Part shown: positions 46,128-58,400 of the stretch, in pieces | Numbering within the stretch: position 1 is the stretch's first letter | Layout of the letters: each line of letters opens with the position of its first letter | From: Owenia fusiformis | Taxonomy: Eukaryota > Annelida > Polychaeta > Sabellida > Oweniidae | DNA length: 64,000 bases | Direction: 5' to 3' | NCBI GenBank assembly: GCA_903813345.2 | Contig: CAIIXF020000012.1 | Location: 13,992,932-14,056,931 of the forward strand | The notes under the pieces: generated by a model | What the model saw: only the letters and a program-made list of their open reading frames with translations | Database searches by the model: none | What the model was told of the DNA's origin: nothing | Translations under genes and position numbers: made by a program

Positions 46128-48868
46128 TCAGTAGGTTTGTGTTATCTTGCCTGGTATTATATCAGGGGTTTCATTAGTAGCAGGCTATAGTCGATTTTCA
46201 CAGGTTGGTTTCACAAAACCGCCTGTTGTTTTTATAGGGGACTTTTATGTTGTTTTAATTTATTTAGCCTGTTGTGAGAAATTCTGGTGAAACCCTTGTA
46301 TATGTTGATTTACATGTTGCCTCAATATGCTTGTGGCTATATTTAATATAGTAATTAAGCACTGTCAATATATAGCATATATGTCCTTAATATCTAGCAT
46401 ATATCATCAATATGCTTGGGGTTATATACTAGTATTATGGTAATAAACACTTTCAATATTTATCATATATCCTTGATTTGCATGGGGTTGTGTATCAATA
46501 CTAATTCAGCACCGCCAATGTACAGCCTCAATATTAATAGTATGTAATAACAGATTGTAGAACTAGGTCATCAAATGTCCTCTTTGACAAATTATCTCAC
46601 TGCTAGTTTTTTAGTTCACTATACATTATTTAACTTCATTCTTTGAGTACTACATCACAGTTCTCCTTGGTCATATCAATTGAACTTATATATTCACTGT
46701 TGCCCAATGTCAATAGTAATTCATCATTGCATGTTGTATTTAGGTACAGCTGGAAAATAACATTTTGGTAAAAAATTACTATACCTGCACATGTTATTTT
46801 CTGGTACAAAATTAAGTGTGCAGGCATGTGTATATTTCCTTACTTTTTTCAGGAAAGTATCATAACATTGTCTTCTTTTAGTATATCTGGTAAGAGGTCA
46901 ATGAGAACTCCAGGATATTCTGATATTTCACACTTTCTATTTGTCCAAATTTTCTTTCAAAGTTTCCAGACAACACAGGAGCTACAATTGACCTGTCTCC
47001 AGGTTTACTAAAAGTAGACAATGTAATAATACTTTCCTGAAAAAAGCAAGGAAATACACACATGCATTCATACTTAATTTTGTACCAGAAAATAACATAT
47101 GAGTACTTTCTGCCATTTTGATGAAATCCTCATGTTACTTTCAACTGTGGACTCCTTTTCTCACACTGTCTACATCTTTCACATTAGGACAAAGAGTGCA
47201 CTAATGTACATGTACCTATAAAAGAGTGTGGATAATATTTTATATATAAAAGGTATGAAAAATTTAATGACCTATTTTTTAAAAGAAAAAATTAGTAAGT
47301 CACTTTGTTTTCTAATTTTTTATGCATCTTTCAAAATAATTATTCAGGTAAATTAGTGCACTCTTTGTGCAAATATGAATGATGTAGACCATATACATGT
47401 ATTCCTTAAAATAACATGTGATTCCTCAGTTCATAATTATATATATATATATGTTCATTTAGTAGCTACTAACATTGTTCTCTGTGTTTCTGTGTATAAT
47501 CTCGTTGGTGAGTCTTTGTATAATTCGTACATTTACATGTCTATTTTCTGTGTACCATCACTATGATCTATGATACTATGAGGAACTGATAGTTATGACC
47601 TCCCATTGTGCATATTGTGGGATCCTCAGCCTTTACATTTACTATCCTTTAGTGTTATGTGTCAAGTGTTATTAAAAATCAGAATGATGGCCTCCAATTT
47701 CACATTGATATATCCAGCTTTGCCTCAGGTGCCTGTGCAAATAATGTGATGGTGATTTCATTTTATAATTCAAAATAATATATTGAAGGAGGTAGAATTA
47801 GCTGGGTGGGGCCAGAAAAATGTGGGCCCAAAACTTTTTAAAGGTGTGATTTTTTAATTTTAGGCCAAATTATCAGGAAAATAGGCTTTAAATTTTCACT
47901 TTTTGGTTTTAGGGGCCCAACTTCTTTCATACTTCAAATAAGCCCCCCCCCTCCCTTGTTGGTTCCTAGATCCACCCCTGTTTATATGATAGTTATACTG
48001 AAGAGTTATACAGTATAGGGGATGGCTGAATAGGAGTCATCAGCATACAATTAATTTTGAAAACTGCCTGCTCTGCCAATAAATTAGCCTTTTTAAACCC
48101 CACTTCGTTGCAACACAATAGAATGGAATGCAGTTTAATTTTACTAATACACAGCTGTTACAAAGAGGAGTGCATTCAATTTTTATTGTTTTTAAAGAAT
48201 GTACACTTGGCAAGCTATCCAAAACCAGTGTGGCACAAAAGATGATTTACTGTCACATGCAGTGCACTAAAGCTGACCTAATTATACCCTATTCACTCAT
48301 TCAATAGTTGAATAGTAAACACAAAATAAATCAAATTTTAAACTGTACCTGACCTGTAACATGCAGTGCACTGAAGCTGAACTAATTACACCCACTCATT
48401 TCTCAATACACTTCCGTAATATTCAATATACAAAAGAAATCAATTTTTCCTAAAATTTGATCATAGAGTATTTGCCTTTTACAAGAGTCAGTGTGTGGTC
48501 TTAGCGGCCTCTGCTATTATTTACCCTAAAACCCAATACTTACAGTCTATCCCTTACAGAATTAATGATCAGATTAATTTGTAACAGTCATATATGAATA
48601 TATTATCCTCAAATAAACATATTTGATGTTATCCTAAAAGTTAATCAAAAAGTTCTTGTAGTGATGAGAGAAGTCATGCCCAAAATGCGAGAGCATTATA
48701 AAGTAAAATTTTCAAATAATTAAAGTGTTGGTAAGACTTTTTCTGAAATAATTTATACATTTGAAAAACTTTCCTCGTACATTTATATGCTGTGGTGCTT
48801 TTGGTTAAAGTGCTCAAAGTTTTTGCCAGAAATCCCAATCCCATATTTGAAACCCAGCAGTATAATTT
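46128..48868. repeat. Segmental duplication, copy B (5' flank of zinc-finger gene)
   Basis: Counterpart of 816-9142, lacking the insertions at 2314, 4592, 4980 and 6930 in copy A, so it gives their empty sites at 47560-47562, about 47566, 47672-47675 and 48373-48377. It contains the shared foldback at 46790-47099 and a C-run MITE at about 47805-47985. No gene other than the zinc-finger start. Confidence 0.9.
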
Positions 48869-51123
48869 TTTCATATTTGAACCACACAATACATTTTCTT
48901 GATCTCTCTTTTTATCACGCACTCATGCTGATCTATCAAGACATTTTTTGGGCAGTTTGAGTCATTATATACAATGGAATAATATTTTCCCAATGATTCA
49001 TGAAATTCTTTTCTCAAGATCCAGACAGGGAATTTTCATAAATATTACCATTATAAATACTTTTGTATTCCCATAGACTGGTGTACAGGTAATTCTAACT
49101 TACACAGGCTATCTATGAAAGGACAAAACATCTCAATTTTAAAATTTAAATTACATTTTTTATTTATATACATCTTCGATCAAATGAAATCACTCCTAAT
49201 ATAGTAATATACAAAATTATCAGTCCATACTTTCACACTCATAGATCATACACCAGGGGTTTCATAAGAATATACCTATACGCGCTAACTTCTAACGTGC
49301 GAAATATTCTTATCTCCGCGTTGGAGAGTTCAGTTTCGTGGTACAACTTTCTCAACATCCGGGCACTTTCCCATTGGAATAACATTGGCTATGTTTTTCA
49401 ATGACGCATTGTGACTTTATTAGAGGTTTATCATGAATTATATTTGCACATACAATAGATATGATCATTATAAAGACATTTGACAAGTTTTTTAAAAATA
49501 TATTCACCAGAATCGTCAAAATCCTAAGTTTAAAATTCAAGTGACGTCACAGATTTCCCAGAAGTTGCTCAGTTCCCGGAACTTGCTCAGACGCCATAGA
49601 AAAAATAATCGAAGCAAATTGAATTTCCATCTTCTTTTCTAATTATTGTCTGGATTATAGAATATTATTATACATATGTACTAATGTTGGATCGGGATAA
49701 TGCCTATGACGTTGTGTTTTGCGAACCAATAGAAAATTGTCCATGTTATCGTGTTGCATTGCGGGAAATATTTATGTTAATGACCAGTAATTTCCTAACG
49801 CGAATAGGACTATTACTGACAACAAACACAGACAACAGTTCTTGTTTTCCCCTCATTCAAAGTCTTGATTCAAGACATTCATGCTTAAAATCACCCACAA
49901 TTCATTGAGCCCTGGGGTTAAATCCTTAAATAAACATATTTTAAAGCAACTAATACTGCACTTTTTCAATGATATCAATTCATCAAAATTATCAATAATA
50001 ATCTTTAAAATTTAATGTGATTTGAGTTTTCCTCTTTGATATGATGTCAAATATTAAAATTAATTGTCTTTCATTTGGATTAACTTTCTTCAGTTACAAA
50101 TGAATTGATCATTGGGATTTTAATTTCTAAATATTTAAATTTCCCTCCATTTCAACAGCAAATATTTTGATTTTTAGACCATCAAAAAAGAGGATATCCT
50201 GAGAGTTATGAGTAATACTGTATTTGTCTTTAATTTGGTGATTTTGTGTTTTTGAACCTAATTATAATTTGGCAGTTTTTCAAGTGTACCAGACATTCTC
50301 CTATCCAACCCATTTGTCAGTGTTGTTTATATTTCTTCAATATTTCTTGTTGTTTCTATTAATTTAAACAGCTCAGCCATCTTGGTATCTTTCTTATAAC
50401 AAAGTGCACAGAACAAAAAATATGTTATATTCCTGGGGATTTTTGCGACTATTTGTGATTTTTTAATTCACCAAAATTTGCCAAGTTAAAATGCTCGCCA
50501 AATTAGAGGCAAATACAGTATTTTTATATATCAATAGATATGATATTTTTACCACCAAGAGTATCGATGGAGTGCAGATATCAATATCCATGTAAATCAG
50601 TTAAGGGTCAGTCTCATTTTGAGTCAAGTTTGCTATAAATTGGTACATGGTGTAAGTAGGATAATTGCTTATTCATAATGTGTGTTACAATTGAGTCATA
50701 CTTTTTAACAAAATGTCCTTCAAGAGCAACTTTTGATTTGAGCTACTAATAAAGAAAAGGTTTTATGATTGAACCACATTCTGATGATGTGTAAGACTAC
50801 AATATAAGCCAAAGTGGTTTGAACTTTACATTGGGTCTTTAAAAAGTGATAATCACATGGTGATTCAGGGTAACTAACCTTCTTCTGGTTTCAATTTCTA
50901 AGATAAATCAATAAATTAATAAATATTTACTTGTAATTGAAATAACCTCTTATCTAAAAGTACTATTTCTTGAAATGCAACTATGATTTTAACATACCAG
51001 TACATTAAAACCTGATTATGTGACTGAACATTCTGAAATGAAAACTTTTCCATGAAAAGACTTTAATTTTGATTCTTTGTATTGTATTTAAATACTAAAA
51101 TATAATATCTCCTAATATATACA
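48869..51123. other. Unassigned intergenic DNA
   Basis: AT-rich. The phrase ACAATATAAGCCAAAGTGG (50801-50830) recurs in reverse at about 52880-52900, inside the TTAA element. No exon or repeat border seen. Confidence 0.4.
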
Positions 51124-51285
51124 CACAGTGAAACCTGTGAAGTGGAACATCTCTGTTAGTGGAAAAATTTTTAGAATCCCAAAACCAACTGACTTATTGT
51201 TAAATGAACCTCTATAGGTAGAACACCTCCCAAGTAGAACACATTTCAAAGTACTAAAGGTGTTCCACTTAGACAGGTTTTACTT
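51124..51285. mobile_element. Small MITE (AGTGAAACCTGT ends)
   Basis: AGTGAAACCTGTGAAGTGGA and, at the other end, TCCACTTAGACAGGTTTTACT are inverted copies. It lies only 28 bp beyond the DNAJC30 stop codon. Confidence 0.65.
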
Positions 51286-51312
51286 AATATTATTGACTAA
51301 ACACCACTATAA

Positions 51313-52005
51313 TTATCTCCTTCTATGTTTACCAAGGGTAACAAAAGCTATAAATGCAGCTATCATAGTACCAGCTACGGTCATGTTACGCAAGTTTTGC
51401 AAACGTCTCTGTTCCATGATTTCCCCAATATCCTGAAAATTATGTTTTTCTTCATTTCTTCGCTTCATAGTCTCTCCATAATGCTGCTTATAAAATTCAT
51501 CGAAATTATAGTTTTGGGTTCGGCCAGTAGGTGGTGGAGCTTTTCTTTTACCATAAAATGGTTCTCCGGCTTTTCCTTGAGGGAAATCATCACCTTCCTG
51601 ACTAGCAGCATGTCCAGAACGTGGATCTGTGGGGTTAAGGATACCACGATCGTACATTCTTCGTTGACGTTTATCACCTAATACTTCATATGCTTCTGAT
51701 AGCTGTGCAAACATATTTTGGGCATTTTTACTCTTATTGACATCGGGATGGTATCTTTTTGAGAGTGCATAATATGCTGCTTTTACCTGAGCTTGTGTTG
51801 CTTTTGGTGTAATACCTAGGGTGTCGTAATAACTTGTGTTACTTTTGGTTTTAAATCCACGATTTTTTTGTTGTTCTGTATTGCTATTCATGTGGCACCT
51901 CATGAATGTATTCAATAAGCGTGAATTAGCCTGTGGCATGTTTGGGATACCAAGCAATGTATATGTCTTCAAAATACCCATGAAAGCATTTCGGCAGCTA
52001 TCCAT
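51313..52005 (-). CDS. DNAJC30: DnaJ homolog subfamily C member 30, mitochondrial
   Basis: Intronless, 230 residues (human DNAJC30: 226, also one coding exon). The N-terminus has scattered R and K and no acidic cluster before residue 44, in line with a mitochondrial presequence. The J domain spans about 58-122 with the HPD catalytic triplet at 86-88 (KRYHPDVNK). Then come a GEPFYGKRKAP region and a hydrophobic segment at about 208-225 near the C-terminus followed by KHRRR, matching the single membrane anchor of this family. In mammals it is an inner-membrane protein linked to ATP synthase and to complex I repair. First in-frame ATG after an upstream stop. The neighbour upstream is BUD23 in divergent orientation, as in human, which strongly supports orthology. 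Confidence 0.93.
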   Translation of the reverse strand: MDSCRNAFMGILKTYTLLGIPNMPQANSRLLNTFMRCHMNSNTEQQKNRGFKTKSNTSYYDTLGITPKATQAQVKAAYYALSKRYHPDVNKSKNAQNMFAQLSEAYEVLGDKRQRRMYDRGILNPTDPRSGHAASQEGDDFPQGKAGEPFYGKRKAPPPTGRTQNYNFDEFYKQHYGETMKRRNEEKHNFQDIGEIMEQRRLQNLRNMTVAGTMIAAFIAFVTLGKHRRR

Positions 52006-52535
52006 GATTCTATGTGTCAGAATGTCATTTAGCTTTAGATATGAAACTGTTTAACCACAAGGTCAAAAATAAACAGTTAGGTCTACCTATTCCTGAAATC
52101 AGAATAACACATGTCTAAATACTCTGAAACTTAACGAATTGCATGTTATTCTCCAAGTTGATCTATTTAGTATCTCCGGGAATATTATTAATATATATTG
52201 ACAATTTATTCAACAACAATATCAGACACATTTAACGATCATAAATGAACATTAAACACAAAATGTTTCATGGAATTCTTTATCTGTCTAGGCGCATGAA
52301 TGTGCCTCTGGGCCTTTATTTATATATCTTAGATTTGTCACTGCACAAGTCATCCTTCTAAGCTCATCCAACCATCAACTAGAATGGATGCATACTTTAG
52401 CTATTTCCCTAGGACAATAGCTAAATGGAACACTCTACCTGGTGACATCTTAGACTGTGACAGTCTAAGTAGTTTCAAATCATCATACTATGCCTATGTC
52501 AATAACTGCAATTAAATAGGTGTGTTTTTAATATA

Positions 52536-54502
52536 CAGGGTGTCCCGAAAGTATGCCCCCCCCCTAGGCAGACATATTCCAGTGTCGTCATAGTGTGTGT
52601 CATATATCATTTTAAAGCTTATCCAAAGTTACATTGATTCGCCAAGTATCATGGTTCAACTCTCAAATGTGAAAAATTACAGGCATTTCAAAATTTAGTG
52701 TTTGGTAAAAATTAAGTTCAATTTTACACCAAATCACTAGTCAATGTGTCCTCCCGGGCCATCTTAACAGCAGCAATTCTTTTCGGGTCGGATGGATATT
52801 GAGTTGGAAAAAGAGAACGGTGAGGGTAGAAACTCTGAGGAAACTCTTCTAAAGTGCCTTAAAGGCCCCATATAAAGATTAAGCCACTTTGGCTTATATT
52901 GTAGTCTAACCCAATGTTATCAAAGTGTGATATGTGAAACTTTTTTTTTAATTTTAAAAAGTGGTTTTTGATGGACTTTTTGTTCCAAAATTTGTGAATT
53001 TATTTAAAACCAACTTTTAGAGGTCACTCATATCTTCTAATTAGCCATAATTCATATCAATGCATAGCATTCATCTTCCCATGTTTTTTGCCGAAAAAAT
53101 TAAGAAAATCGGTTCATAAATAAGCAAGAAATTAACTTATCAGTGCATGAAAATGGTTCTGAGAAAAATGCATTTCAAAATTGTAGTTCTCATAGAAACC
53201 AATGGTACAATGATATCTAAAACATAATTTATTCTTCCGTTTAACCTAGTTAGACAATCCTTATTGTTTTCTTTATGAAAGTCTAACATATTTAGAAAAG
53301 ATTGACATCGAAAAAAAATCTTTTTTCAAAAAGTTTTTGCTACCTTAGTGACATCACTAATGTTTCAAAATATTTTTGATATGCTAAAACATTGAAGTGG
53401 CCCATTAAATATGGCATTTTATTATTGAAATAGTGTGTCCTTTGTTCAATCTTTGCATTGGTGTTAAAAAGATAATATTTTTTGAAATGCATTAAAGCAG
53501 ATATGAAATGGTATTTTTAACCTAAAGGAATCAATATAATTTTTTGATAAATGTATTTGGACATGTTTTCTCATCAGTAGTGCGAAAACTATTTCACTCT
53601 AACGATCGTTATAGCTGCTTAATAAGCAATATTCGAATTGGTTGTGACGTTATTGGCCCCCACGTGATCTCTCACTGGTCCCCACGTGGCCCATAACGTC
53701 ATAATTCCAAACTGTTTTGTTTTGGTTTACACTACAATCATATGGTTGCTGTGACGTTGTGATTACTAAGGTACCAATAAACCAAAGCTATATTTTGTAT
53801 ATGACGTTACTTATCACATGGGGGCCAATTTGATTGATCGGTTAGTTTTATTCCGTTATTTAAGACCGTTAGCAGTTATCTAACATTTATTTTATAATGG
53901 CTATCGCAAGAACTCTACGTTGGGCTTACAATGGAGGAAACCGCATTTTTGTAGCTGCAAGTTGAGAAAAGCTATTTCAGTTGTCCTTTAAGAAATATTT
54001 GATGATTAAGAAATTTCAACTTTTTTTGAAAGTTGGCGGGAAATTTGAATATTTGAGAAATGAAATGCTCACAACTTTTTTTTCAAAAAAATGTTTTTGT
54101 TCAAAAATCTCTAAAATCACTTTTTAAGTCCTGACAAATAGTAAATGAATGATAAAAAAATATTTTCAAACTTTATACGGGGACTTTAACAGGTTTTAAG
54201 AGGGTTATAAATTCCACACCCCTATTTGAAGGGCTTTTAAGGTCATATCTGAAAATAATTGCTGCTGTTAACATGGCCAAGGGGGACTCATTGACTAGTA
54301 ATGTGGTGTAAAATTGAACTTTATTTTGACAAAACACTAACTTTTAAATTGACTGTAACTTTTTCCCATTTGGGAGTTAAACCACGATACTTCGCGAATC
54401 AATGTAACTTTGGATAAGCTTTAAAATGATATATGACACATACTATGACGACACTGGAATATGTCTGCCTAGGGGGGGGGGTCATACTTTCGGGACACCC
54501 TG
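52536..54502. mobile_element. Mariner-like foldback MITE, TA target, with nested element
   Basis: Arms of about 320 bp (52536-52858 and 54186-54502) are inverted copies starting CAGGGTGTCCCGAAAGTATG. TA flanks both sides (52534-52535, 54503-54504). Ends of this kind with a TA target fit Tc1/mariner (inference). Its centre holds the TTAA element at 52863-54185. It lies in the shared upstream region of DNAJC30 and BUD23. Confidence 0.85.
52863..54185. mobile_element. 1.32-kb element in a TTAA target
   Basis: Ends AGGCCCCATATAAAG and CTTTATACGGGGACT are inverted. TTAA lies at 52859-52862 and 54186-54189. It contains ACGTGG-rich sequence (53660-53690) and no recognised coding frame. TTAA suggests a piggyBac or Kolobok relative (inference). 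Confidence 0.8.
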
Positions 54503-54504
54503 TA

Positions 54505-55458
54505 GATCTATGTTTTAATGTAAAAGGTCCCCAGTGCACAGCAACAAGCCTGCACTACTGGTAAAGAGGGGTGATGTCAACGTGGTAGCCTGACAGTCGC
54601 CCCAGGGTATTTCAATATAAAGGGACTTCCTAGGGGGGTACAGGGGTCAACCAGGAAAGTTCCTTTCAATTTTAATGAGTTGCAAACCATAGATCTATTT
54701 TTAAATGTTAAGGTTTTAAATTATACTCTATTCAAATTCTATCACTGTTAAATTATATATCTGCTTTATATGGGCTTATTAGCCTTTTGCAGATTATTGA
54801 CATAGACATAGACAAAGTCACTAGGGGCAGGGCAACCCAGTCTACTATCTGTCACGTACATTATCAAGGAAAAATTGGTTTCAATCTTGCAATCCAATTT
54901 GCGCCAATTTTTCGGTGAATGAATGCATGCAATATACAGCAAAATCCGATTCTGCTCCAATAAAATTCAGATTAATAATGAAAGTCATTCGCTTTTAACT
55001 TGTTGAACAATCCTCTACCCTAAACCTTAGTCTAACTCACTCAGTCACTGTTGAAATTCCAGTTTGAATTTCTGTGTTTGATAATTGAAAATCAAGAAGA
55101 AATTATTCAAGAAACTGTTTCTCAATGGGTGACAAAACAAGGTCTACAGGTCCTTAGCACATTTAATGGAAGTGTATTGTGAATTTTCGAAGCTCTATTC
55201 CCCTAGAGTTGAGTGTATTCGGGATAAGACTTACCTTTCAACTTTTACAATTTTTTTTTCAATTTTTGTGGCGGGTAAAATTTGGCGAATAATTCAGTTG
55301 TTTCAACAGAAATGACCATGATTTTGAAAATATATCAAAAGATTGAGATACACATTTACCAAATTTTACATGGAGCTATCTAAATTTTGTTATGTACATT
55401 TGAAAATGCACATAAGTTTTTCTCATTCGTTGACACATTTAACTTCTCATAAAAAAGC
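54505..55458. promoter_or_regulatory. Upstream region of BUD23 (divergent with DNAJC30)
   Basis: Holds the BUD23 promoter by position; with 52006-52533 it is what remains of the shared intergenic region once the 2-kb insertion is removed. No TATA box or other motif is convincing. Confidence 0.4.
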
Positions 55459-58400
55459 ATGGCTTCCGGTAGGAGACCCGAGCACCTTGCACCACCAGAA
55501 ATAGTGAGTTTGTGGCCAATTTAAAATGTTATATTCAGTAAACTATTAAATTTAGTAAGAGTGTATTATGTTACATGTATCATTTTATTTTTGTAGTTCT
55601 ACAATGACGACGAAGCAAGAAAATATACATCCAAGTGAGTTTTTATTTTTCTTGATATTTTTCATTTTTGGATCAACTCCTATTCACAGAAACGTGTATC
55701 AACACCTGCCATCTATTGGTGACCCAACCTGGAAGAATAATACCCAGATTATACCCTAAGAATAGAACCTTATTATTTCAGGAAGCGCATTATTTCAGGT
55801 GATCAATAGATGTCCGTGTTGATACAGGTTCCTGCACCCGCATTGGACTCAGGCCTCACTTTTAGGGTCTTTACGAGAGATATTTTACATTTTGTATACT
55901 CTCATCCACGGATCGATGTATAGCCTCTTGAAAATTCTCTTCTTTGTAACATGGGAGATCCTCACTTCAGCAAATCCAGGTGTCATTTATTTATGGTGAG
56001 CACTGTAGATGTACATTATCACCCATCGCTGTGGCTAATCTCGATTGACCACATCCACTCCACACACAACTGCACAGGTGATGATAAAATGAAAGATACC
56101 TATGATCTGGGTCAACTAGAAAGGCACCGGAACAGATAGTAAAATTGACTGAAAAAAATCCACCCCCACTCTCTGTATACCAGGTCATATGTGTCTCTCG
56201 TTTCCTTTCAATACTATATGTTCATTGTTCATTTAGGGAGGTTTGTCATGCATGTCGCAAAATTACTGTCAACTAGGTTTTGATTTTGAGGTGCATTATT
56301 ATTGAAAACTAACTGCAATATATGTTTGATTGAACGATACCATAATGTAGTATTTCCATTGCTTATTAAAGTTTTCCTTATATTACAGCTCCCGGATGAT
56401 GGAGATACAGCAGCAGCTTTCAGAACGTGCCATAGAATTACTTGATCTTCCAGATCACCCCTGTTTCATACTAGATATAGGGTAAGTTCTGTCATACCCC
56501 TGGATTTTTACATCACCAACAATAAGTGAATGAATAAACGCAAGGAGCACACGCGTCTCGAACTCGCAACCTCGTGGTTACGGCCCCAATCGCCTAGTCT
56601 AAACGTGCTGGCGCTCAAGCCCTCTCGGCCAACTCGACAACCCCAAAAAAGGTTGTTTTGTTAGTCTTGTTAGTTTTGTTTTGATATATTCTCGATTTAT
56701 CGCAATTTTCCAATACTAAGTGTAGAACCCATTTAATTCCATGCTTGAGAGTTTAATACCAAAAGCAAAATTGGTTTCATTTTTCATTAACTAACTGTTG
56801 ATATTTTTCCACCATACTTTAACTGCTGAAATACATAATATTATATTACTTTCTAGTTGTGGATCGGGACTGAGTGGAGAATGTTTAACAGAACAGAGTC
56901 ACGTATGGGTAGGATGTGATATTAGTCCAAGTATGTTAGGTGAGTTGCAATTTTATTAAACTAAACACTCAATTTCAGACAAAGCCTGAAAACACTTTAG
57001 TCTACTTCATGTGTCTCCTCTATTGATGTACTTGATGAGTCTTTGTCTTGAGACATTATGCTTGACTTACACTGAGGACTATGAAATATGCTTAAACACA
57101 ATAAGTGCAGTACATTCTTTTAATTGAATTGCCAGTATATATTCAGCAAAAACTAGTTTGCATTGTTGTGCATCTCAAAAGCTTTATGGTTGAATTAAGC
57201 GCAATGTATTATGATATGAATATGAATAAATCCAAATATTTTTCCTGTAACTACCATTTATGGGGTGGTTGTGGCCAAATATGAACAATATTCATAAAGT
57301 ATTAAGATTTTTAGAGCAAACGGTTTGGAACTTTTGGAAAATGATACTTGAAACTTATCGGATCAACCCTCATATATCATAACTGCGGTAAAAATATAGT
57401 TCTTTTCTGCATCTTCGTTAATGTAAAGATGAATAGGCCTATGAATTTTCTCTGGTTAAAAATTACTCCGAAATTCTCATTTTGATTTTCTTTATTCATT
57501 ATAGATGTTGCTGTTGAAAGGGAATGTGAGGGGACATTACTACAGAGTGATATGGGCCAAGGCATGCCATTTAGACCTGGTACATTTGATGGAGCAATAA
57601 GGTGTGTTTGGGATATGTTTAGGAAAAAAAACATTCCATGTAATATTCCTCCTCCAGAATTAGGCCCTTATTATGTCACCACTAGAAATTGTGACATTGT
57701 TATAGTCTCCATTTTTTGTGGACTGGGTCACAAATTATAGTGTCTGTAACAAATGGCAGGTTGTGACATTGTACATGCTAATGCCTCGTTATGCATGTAT
57801 CTAAGTCTCTTTCTGCAGAGAGTATATACTGCACTTCCGGTTAATTTAGCGAGTTTTAATTTCACGAATTTTGAGAAAACATGATTTTGAGGCTATTAAA
57901 TTTCGTGAATTTCACTAAGTATACCAACTACTATGTCATTTTGGTCAATGACACACTGCACCTTAACCTCTATTACATCGTAATTTTTTGGTTTATTTGA
58001 TCTAATAAGCCACTGTAAGAGACAGTGTTACTTAGTATCCCATTTATCGCCTAATAACACTTGACAAACATTTTACAAAGCATGAAATGCAATGGAGTCC
58101 CAGGGAATAAAAAATTTCACAAATCACCAGGGATTTAATTGACAATTTCACGAAGATTAACTTTTGTGATTTTACCACAATCGCGAAAAGCACGAAACTA
58201 AATCACACATGAAAAATACCAGGAGTACAGTATCTAACATTCTTTTTTCTGTCCCTTTCCCTTGACACAAAATGAGAAAAATAATACTTGATAACAATTA
58301 TTTTTTGTGAATAACTGTGTCACTCTCAAAAGTAATTTTACTCGTGCATGAAAAATGCACAGGTAGTCCCATCAATGGAACAAAAATGTAAAACAAATAT

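Noticed and set aside
56539-56637. Functional tRNA-Leu or tRNA-Ser gene
   Set aside because: A- and B-box-like motifs are present, but the acceptor stem does not pair, so a SINE head fits better.
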